Below, one piece after another: positions 56,669 through 64,000 of a stretch of 64,000 bases of DNA. The stretch is from positions 1 to 64,000 of the forward strand of contig CAVTOR010000002.1 of NCBI GenBank assembly GCA_963736235.1. The letters run 5' to 3'. The number at the start of each line of letters is the position of its first letter. Position 1 is the first letter of the stretch. The notes beneath the pieces are model-generated. The model made no database searches. It was given only the letters and a program-made list of their open reading frames with translations, and was not told the DNA's origin. The DNA is from CAVORB01 sp963736235 (lineage in GTDB: Bacteria; Pseudomonadota; Gammaproteobacteria; Chromatiales; Chromatiaceae). A program made the translations under genes and the position numbers.

Positions 56669-58027
56669 CTACAAGAGACCGATCGCGTTGAGGAGGACCA
56701 AGCCAACCGCCAAGGGCGCCAGGTAGCGGATCAGTGCCCGCCACGCGCCATACAGGACACCCTCGCCCAGATCCAGCTCGTCGACGGACGCATCCCGTGA
56801 CAGCACCCAGCCGGCAAACACGGCAATCAACACGCCGCCCAGCGGCAAGAGGATGTTGGCGGTGAGGAAGTCGAACAGATCGAGGAAGCCCTTGCCGAAG
56901 AGGGTGATGTGGGACCACTCGTTCAGGGACAAGAGGCATGCGATCCCCAGCAGCCACACGGCGACGCCAGCCAGCACGGACGCACGGACCCGGCTGAAGC
57001 TCAGATTCTCCACCAGCCAGGCCACCATGGGCTCGAGCAGCGAGATCGCGGAGGTCCAGGCGGCGAACACCAGCAGCACGAAGAACAAGGTGCTGAACAG
57101 CACACCGCCCGGCATTTGCCCGAAGGCGATCGGCAACACCTTGAACACCAGCCCCGGCCCTTGCTCGGGCGCCATCCCGTTGGCGAAGACGACGGGGAAG
57201 ATCGCCAATCCGGCCAGGATCGCGACCAGGGTATCCATGCCGGCGATGATCACGCTGTTGGTGCCGATCGATGCCTCGCTGTGCAGGTAGGAGCCGTAGA
57301 TCATGATGGCGCCCATACCCAGACTCAGGCTGAAGAAGGCCTGGCCCATGGCGCTGAGAACGGCCTGCCCGGATAGCTTGCTGAAGTCGGGCGCGAACAG
57401 ATAGCTCAGCGTCTGCTGGAAATCTCCGGTGCTGAACGCATAGCCGACCATCAGCACCAGCAGCAGGAACAGCGTCGGCATCAGAAAGCGCACCGCCTTC
57501 TCCAGGCCGCTCGCCACGCCGCGGGCGACGACCAGGACGCAGAGGGTCATGAACACCGTGTGCCAGGCCAGCAGACGCTCCGCATCCCCGACCAGACCGC
57601 CGAACACGGCGTCGGCCCGCGCGGCATCGATGCCAGTGAACACCCCGGCCGCGGCACGCACGGCATACGCCATCGTCCAGCCGGCGATCACGCTGTAGAA
57701 GGACAGGATCAGAAATCCCGTGACGATGCCCATCCAGCCCAGCAGCTGCCAGGCGGGGCTGCTGCCGTTGCGCCGCGCCAGGGTGCGCATGGTGTTGATG
57801 GGGCTCTGTCGCCCGCGTCGTCCGAGCATGATCTCCGCCATCATGATCGGTATCCCGATCGCGGCGACACACAGGAGATAGACCAGGACGAAGGCACCGC
57901 CGCCGTACTCGCCGGCGGTGTACGGAAAGCGCCAGATGTTGCCGAGCCCGACTGCCGACCCGGTGGCCGCCAGGATGAATGCCAGACGGGTGCTCCACAT
58001 GCCGTGGACGGAGGTCGTGACCGCCAT
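56669..58027 (-). CDS. Sodium-dependent transporter, NSS (SNF) family
   Basis: 452 residues with about 11 membrane helices. The first helix bears the family signature GLGNIWRFPYTAGEYGGGAF, where sodium and substrate bind; GFLILSFYSVIAGW and ISLLEPMVAWLVE are further conserved blocks. Substrates of bacterial members are amino acids or amino-acid-like solutes; which one here cannot be told. It lies between glmM and ratA on the same strand. Confidence 0.93.
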   Translation of the reverse strand: MAVTTSVHGMWSTRLAFILAATGSAVGLGNIWRFPYTAGEYGGGAFVLVYLLCVAAIGIPIMMAEIMLGRRGRQSPINTMRTLARRNGSSPAWQLLGWMGIVTGFLILSFYSVIAGWTMAYAVRAAAGVFTGIDAARADAVFGGLVGDAERLLAWHTVFMTLCVLVVARGVASGLEKAVRFLMPTLFLLLVLMVGYAFSTGDFQQTLSYLFAPDFSKLSGQAVLSAMGQAFFSLSLGMGAIMIYGSYLHSEASIGTNSVIIAGMDTLVAILAGLAIFPVVFANGMAPEQGPGLVFKVLPIAFGQMPGGVLFSTLFFVLLVFAAWTSAISLLEPMVAWLVENLSFSRVRASVLAGVAVWLLGIACLLSLNEWSHITLFGKGFLDLFDFLTANILLPLGGVLIAVFAGWVLSRDASVDELDLGEGVLYGAWRALIRYLAPLAVGLVLLNAIGLL

Positions 58028-58168
58028 CGATAACTCCTAAGAATGGCCTGATTGCCCCGGCAACGGTTCGGAGCTGCTGCGCCCGCGCCGCTCTCGACAC
58101 GGCCACCGGACGGGCGCAGCCATTCTCCGGGAATCGGCGCGGCGGCTCAAGCCGCGGCGGAAGGCAAG

Positions 58169-59509
58169 TCAGCGCGCAACCTCGGCGCGCACCAGATCCG
58201 CCAATCGGTTGGCGATGGTCAGTACCTGTGCGTCCTCGACCCCCTCGACCATGACCCGCATCAGGGGCTCGGTGCCGGATGGGCGCAGCAGCACGCGGCC
58301 GAGGCCGTCGAGCTCCCGCTCCGCGGACACCACCGCGTCCTGAACCGCGGGTATGGACATGACGTCGATCCGCTTGCTCAGCCGCACGTTGATCAGGTGC
58401 TGCGGGTACTTCTCCACCTCGCTTGCGAGTTCGCCAAGCGAGCGCCCCCCGCGGACCAACTCGGCCAGAACCTGCAAGGCGGCGATGATGCCGTCGCCGG
58501 TCGTGGTGCGGTCGCGACAGATGATGTGTCCCGATGGCTCGCCGCCGAGAATGCCGCCCGCGCGTTTCAGCCGCTCCATGATGTAGCGGTCGCCAACCCG
58601 GGTGCGGACGAATCCAACCCCCATCCGCTGCAAGCCGTGCTCGAGACCGAGGTTGCTCATCAGGGTCCCGACCACCTCGCCGACCAGCCCCCCTTCTCCT
58701 TGGCGTGACTTGGCGATGATGTAGATCAGCTGATCGCCGTCCACCAGGTTACCCTGTGCATCGACCATCAGCACCCGATCGCCGTCACCGTCGAAGGCGA
58801 CGCCGAGGTCCGCGCCATCACGCACGACGGCCTCCATCAGAGCCTGGGGATTGGTAGAACCGACCGCACGGTTGATGTTGAAGCCGTCCGGCTCGTCGCC
58901 GATGGCGACGACGCTGGCCCCAAGCTCCTCGAATACATAGGGCGCGACATGGTAGGTGGCGCCATGGGCGCAGTCGACCACCAGCTTCAGCCCCTTGAGG
59001 CTCATCGCGGAGGGGATGGTGCTCTTGCAGAACTCGATGTAGCGGCCCTGCGCGTCGTCGACCCGCTTGACCTTCCCCAGATCCGCCGCCTCCACCGTCG
59101 TCAGCGGCTGCTCCAGCGCTTGCTCGATGGCCAGCTCGACCTCGTCCGCGAGCTTGTCCCCCTCGGCGTTGAAGAACTTGATGCCGTTGTCCTCGTAGGG
59201 GTTGTGGGACGCGCTGATGACGATGCCCGCCACCGCGCGCAGGGTGCGGGTGAGGTAGGCGATGCCGGGGGTGGGCATGGGACCGAGCAGGCGGATATTG
59301 ACCCCCGCGGCCACCAGCCCCGCCTCCAGGGCCGATTCGAACATGTAGCCGGAGATCCGGGTGTCCTTGCCGATGAGGATCTTGCCGCCGCGGCCGTTGG
59401 CGAGCACGCGGCCAGCGGCCCAGCCGAGCTTGAGCATGAAGTCCGGGGTGATGATCCCCTCGCCCACGCGGCCGCGGATGCCGTCCGTGCCAAAGTACTT
59501 TCGCGTCAC
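58169..59509 (-). CDS. glmM: Phosphoglucosamine mutase
   Basis: Converts glucosamine 6-phosphate to glucosamine 1-phosphate for cell-wall precursors. 446 residues: KYFGTDGIRGRVGEG, the phospho-Ser loop in VISASHNPYEDNGIKFF, the metal-binding FDGDGDRVLMVD, and the substrate loop GGEPSGHIIC. It follows folP and ftsH, the conserved ftsH-folP-glmM order. Confidence 0.98.
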   Translation of the reverse strand: MTRKYFGTDGIRGRVGEGIITPDFMLKLGWAAGRVLANGRGGKILIGKDTRISGYMFESALEAGLVAAGVNIRLLGPMPTPGIAYLTRTLRAVAGIVISASHNPYEDNGIKFFNAEGDKLADEVELAIEQALEQPLTTVEAADLGKVKRVDDAQGRYIEFCKSTIPSAMSLKGLKLVVDCAHGATYHVAPYVFEELGASVVAIGDEPDGFNINRAVGSTNPQALMEAVVRDGADLGVAFDGDGDRVLMVDAQGNLVDGDQLIYIIAKSRQGEGGLVGEVVGTLMSNLGLEHGLQRMGVGFVRTRVGDRYIMERLKRAGGILGGEPSGHIICRDRTTTGDGIIAALQVLAELVRGGRSLGELASEVEKYPQHLINVRLSKRIDVMSIPAVQDAVVSAERELDGLGRVLLRPSGTEPLMRVMVEGVEDAQVLTIANRLADLVRAEVAR

Positions 59510-59550
59510 GATTTACCCCTCGCTGAATGCGCGATCGCGTCCCGAGATGT

Positions 59551-60381
59551 TCAGTCGCCGCGCAACGCCTGGACGACACGCAGCGCATCGACCGTCGGCG
59601 CCACGTCATGCACCCGCACCACGCGCGCCCCCCGCTCTACCGCGAGCACCGCCGCGGCCAGGCTGCCGGCGAGCCGGTCGCCCACCGCCCGGCCTGTCAG
59701 CGCCCCGATCATCGACTTGCGCGACAGACCGACGAGCACGGGTAGGCCCAATGCGCAGAGCTGCGGGAGACCGGCCAGCAACGCCAGATTGTGGGCCAGC
59801 GTCTTGCCGAACCCGAAGCCTGGGTCGAGCAACAGGCCCTCGCGGGGGATCCCCGCTTGCTCGCATGCGCGCACCCTGGCGCGCAGAAAACCGGACACCT
59901 CGGCAACGGCATCCTCGTAGCTTGGCGCCTGTTGCATGGTACCGGGCTCGCCGCGCATGTGCATCAGGCAGATCGGAACGCCCGCGTCCCGCGCCGCAGA
60001 GAGCGCCCCCGGCGAGTTCATCGCACGGACGTCGTTGATGAGCCCGGCGCCCGCGGCGACCGCGGCGCGCATGACCTCCGGCTTGCTAGTGTCAACGGAA
60101 ACGGGTATCGCAACGCGGGAAGCCACCGCCTCGATGACGGGAACGACCCTTGCGATCTCGTCCGCCGCGCTGACGGACGAGGCGCCGGGGCGGGTCGACT
60201 CGCCCCCGATGTCGATGATGTCGGCCCCCTCCTCCGCCATGCGTTCCGCACGACGGACGGCGATATCCGTACTGAGAAATGCACCGCCGTCAGAGAAGGA
60301 GTCCGGGGTGACGTTGAGTACGCCCATGACGCAGGGCCGCCGCAGGTCAAGGGACCTGCCCCCGCAATCCAGCACCTGCAT
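59551..60381 (-). CDS. folP: Dihydropteroate synthase
   Basis: Joins para-aminobenzoate to dihydropterin pyrophosphate in folate synthesis; the target of sulfonamides. 276 residues from the ATG at 60381: VMGVLNVTPDSFSDGG, IDIGGESTRPGA, SVDTSKPEVMRAA, INDVRAM, LDPGFGFGKT and GLSRKSMIGALTG. It lies 23 bp after ftsH. Confidence 0.97.
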   Translation of the reverse strand: MQVLDCGGRSLDLRRPCVMGVLNVTPDSFSDGGAFLSTDIAVRRAERMAEEGADIIDIGGESTRPGASSVSAADEIARVVPVIEAVASRVAIPVSVDTSKPEVMRAAVAAGAGLINDVRAMNSPGALSAARDAGVPICLMHMRGEPGTMQQAPSYEDAVAEVSGFLRARVRACEQAGIPREGLLLDPGFGFGKTLAHNLALLAGLPQLCALGLPVLVGLSRKSMIGALTGRAVGDRLAGSLAAAVLAVERGARVVRVHDVAPTVDALRVVQALRGD

Positions 60382-60404
60382 GGAGGCCCCGTGCGATCGC
60401 CGGC

Positions 60405-62330
<1,926 letters not shown>

Positions 62331-62380
62331 GGCATGTGTCCTCGTTATCTGCGAATCGGGGCGCTCAGGCCGACGAGGGG

Positions 62381-62479
62381 CGCACTGACTAATCCAGCGC
62401 TTCCCGCGGCACATCCAAGAAACGTGCTTCTTGGATGGCGTGCTGATCTTGGCCAGGATGGCCAATCACAAGCATCTCC
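62381..62479 (+). repeat. Structured intergenic repeat, copy C (shortened, about 99 bp)
   Basis: Shares the GCTTCCCGCGGCAC segment, the ATCCAAGAA...TTCTTGGAT palindrome and the GCTGATCTTGGCC-AGGAT-GGCCAAT module with copies A and B. It lacks the block of about 47 bp that carries the ATTTTCA palindrome. Its outer ends are more diverged. It lies between rlmE and ftsH, both on the minus strand. Confidence 0.8.
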
Positions 62480-62513
62480 CTAGAGCGATATGCTCGGAAA
62501 TATGGGCAACCTA

Positions 62514-63134
62514 CTATAAAGAGTAGCCCGTCGCTACCAGGTACAGCTCTCGGCTGCGGGCTCGGGAGGACGCGGGCTTGCGGCTCACGACGCGCCGAAA
62601 CGAATCACGAACCGCCGCGAGGTAGGCATCGAAACCTTCCCCCTGAAAGATCTTGACCACAAGCACGCCGCCTGGTTTCAACACCTCGCTGGCGAGATCA
62701 AGGGCAAGCTCGCAAAGATACATCATACGCGGCTGGTCCACCGCAGAGGTCCCGCTCACATTCGGCGCCATGTCCGACAGCACCAGATCGACCGGGTTAC
62801 CGGCCAGCGCCCGGCGCAACTCGGCGAGGGACAACTCCTCGCGGAAATCGCCCTGAATGAACGAAACGCCGGGAACTGGCTCCATCGGCAGGATGTCCAG
62901 GGCCAGGACTTGCCCCCCGGCGCCCACGATGTCGGCGGCGACCTGACTCCAGCCCCCGGGGGCAGCGCCAAGGTCCACGACCCGCATGCCCGGCGCCAGA
63001 ATCCCGTCCTTCTCCTGGATTTCCAGCAGCTTGTAGGCCGCGCGTGAGCGGTAGCCCTCCTGCCGAGCACGCTTCACATAGGCGTCGCTGAAGTGCCGAT
63101 CCAGCCAGCGTCGGCTACTCTTGCTCTTGGCCAT
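62514..63134 (-). CDS. rlmE: 23S rRNA (uridine-2'-O)-methyltransferase
   Basis: Methylates U2552 of 23S rRNA using S-adenosylmethionine; heat-shock inducible in E. coli (RrmJ/FtsJ). 206 residues: SRAAYKLLEIQEKD, the cofactor motif VVDLGAAPGGWSQ, VDLVLSDMAPNVSG and LKPGGVLVVKIFQGEG with the catalytic Lys, then SRKPASSRARSRE. It precedes ftsH, separated by a structured repeat. Confidence 0.97.
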   Translation of the reverse strand: MAKSKSSRRWLDRHFSDAYVKRARQEGYRSRAAYKLLEIQEKDGILAPGMRVVDLGAAPGGWSQVAADIVGAGGQVLALDILPMEPVPGVSFIQGDFREELSLAELRRALAGNPVDLVLSDMAPNVSGTSAVDQPRMMYLCELALDLASEVLKPGGVLVVKIFQGEGFDAYLAAVRDSFRRVVSRKPASSRARSRELYLVATGYSL

Positions 63135-63194
63135 GGGCGTGGTCGCGGGATGGCGCGGAGGACGCGCCCGGTCGTCGTGTTCGAGGCGAGGTCC

Positions 63195-63464
63195 TCAGGC
63201 GCGATGGTGCGCCGCATCGGGCAGCACGATATTCAGCTCGAGTATTTCCTGGCTGCCTTCCTGCTCGTAGTTGACGGACACGGCATTCATGTCCACTTCC
63301 ACGTACTTGCGGATGACATCCAGAATCTCCCGTTGCAGCTTGGGCAGGTAGGAAGGACGGTGGCGCTGGGCTCGGTCGTGCGCCACCAGGATCTGCAGCC
63401 GCTCCTTGGCGACGGACGCGGAGCCCTTGCTGCGCGTAGAGCGGAAATAATCTAGCAGTCCCAT
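63195..63464 (-). CDS. minE: Cell division topological specificity factor MinE
   Basis: 89 residues. Restricts the MinCD division inhibitor to the poles. It has an N-terminal membrane-targeting helix (MGLLDYFR), the MinD-stimulating region with SVAKERLQILVAHDRAQ, and a C-terminal dimer domain. It lies 3 bp after minD. Confidence 0.97.
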   Translation of the reverse strand: MGLLDYFRSTRSKGSASVAKERLQILVAHDRAQRHRPSYLPKLQREILDVIRKYVEVDMNAVSVNYEQEGSQEILELNIVLPDAAHHRA

Positions 63465-63467
63465 GGC

Positions 63468-64000
63468 TTACCCCCTGAATAGTCGGCTGAAAAAGCCTTT
63501 CTTCTGGACCTCCAGGAAGCGATGGGGGATCTGCTCACCCAGGTAGCGCGCCACCATATCCGCGTAAGCCTGACCCGCTTCGCTCTCGAGATCCAAGATC
63601 ACCGGAACGCCGGCGTTGGAGGCATTGAGCACCGCCTTGGACTCGGGGACCACGCCGAGCAGGTCGAGGGAGAGGATCTCCTGCACATCCTCGACGCTCA
63701 GCATCTCGCCGTTGGCGACCCGCTCCGGGGCGTAGCGGGTGAGCAGCAGATACTCGCGAATGGGCTCGGCATTGGTCTCGGCACGCCGGGACTTACTGGC
63801 GAGGATACCCAGCATGCGGTCGGAGTCCCGCACCGAGGAGACCTCGGGATTGGTGACCACCACCGCGTCATCGGCGTAGTACATCGCCATGTTGGCGCCG
63901 TGCTCGATACCCGCGGGTGAGTCGCAGACGATGTAATCGAAGGACTGCGAAAGCTCCTCGAGCACCTTGCCGACGCCCTCCTTCGTCAACGCCTCCTTGT
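63468..64000 (-). CDS. minD: Septum site-determining protein MinD, 5' end cut off by the window
   Basis: C-terminal 177 residues of the MinD ATPase. FDYIVCDSPAGIEHGANMAM carries the catalytic Asp of the Walker B region, and VTNPEVSSVRDSDRMLG and DLLGVVPES are conserved. The C-terminal amphipathic helix (KKGFFSRLF) anchors it to the membrane. The frame is open to the window edge, where it still encodes conserved MinD sequence (KEALTKEG); the Walker A region lies outside. Confidence 0.96.
   Translation of the reverse strand, partial: KEALTKEGVGKVLEELSQSFDYIVCDSPAGIEHGANMAMYYADDAVVVTNPEVSSVRDSDRMLGILASKSRRAETNAEPIREYLLLTRYAPERVANGEMLSVEDVQEILSLDLLGVVPESKAVLNASNAGVPVILDLESEAGQAYADMVARYLGEQIPHRFLEVQKKGFFSRLFRG

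Overview
This window is a high-G+C chromosomal segment from a gammaproteobacterium. Its order of the rpoE-rseA-rseB-rseC-mucD cluster, the nrdR-ribD-ribE-ribBX-ribH-nusB-thiL operon, hrcA-grpE-dnaK-dnaJ-dapB, and the rnfH-ratA-bamE-fur-recN-nadK neighbourhood are all gammaproteobacterial. A Tat-exported high-potential iron-sulfur protein and a NAD-linked [NiFe] hydrogenase point toward the Chromatiales and relatives (purple or colourless sulfur bacteria). That placement is an inference, because no 16S rRNA gene is present.

Layout. 0-4.3 kb: the sigma-E envelope-stress operon on the minus strand. 4.4-8.7 kb: nadB and ppsA on the plus strand. 8.8-10.1 kb: a small exported peptide with a strong promoter and a metallophosphoesterase. 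10.1-15.4 kb: the hydrogenase operon hoxF-hoxU-hoxY-hoxH-hoxW. 15.5-17.3 kb: a small heat-shock gene with a probable ROSE RNA thermometer, HiPIP, and an NlpC/P60 lipoprotein. 17.5-27.8 kb: an Mrr-like membrane protein with an altered active site, msrPQ, sseB-like, pgpA, a large mechanosensitive channel and an unknown membrane protein. 28-38.4 kb: an accessory block of envelope genes (patatin lipoprotein, three different outer-membrane barrel families, a lipoprotein, an Ala-rich exported protein, a large arylsulfatase, an AraC regulator), with signs of paralogue decay. 38.5-45.4 kb: riboflavin, thiamine, nusB, nrdR and glyA genes. 45.7-52.1 kb: yqcC, dapB and the HrcA/CIRCE chaperone cluster. 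52.1-64 kb: housekeeping genes ending in rlmE, minE and a truncated minD.

Three points stand out. First, a family of about 148-bp structured repeats with near-palindromic modules and inverted termini occurs three times, between genes (before the arylsulfatase gene, glyA and ftsH). One copy has lost its central module. Second, the 5' leader of the small heat-shock gene carries a textbook ROSE-type hairpin over its ribosome-binding site. Third, at least a dozen otherwise intact genes contain single-base frameshifts (rseC, nadB, ppsA twice, hoxY twice, the mechanosensitive channel three times, the phenol-degradation-type barrel, the 'neuromedin U' barrel, ribD, glyA, dnaK, nadK). So many in essential genes argues for consensus sequencing error rather than gene decay. 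Those genes are therefore annotated as single loci across the break.

Regulation visible in the sequence: a sigma-E-like promoter before rpoE, a perfect CIRCE operator under a good sigma-70 promoter before hrcA, the ROSE-like leader, and several bidirectional hairpin terminators.
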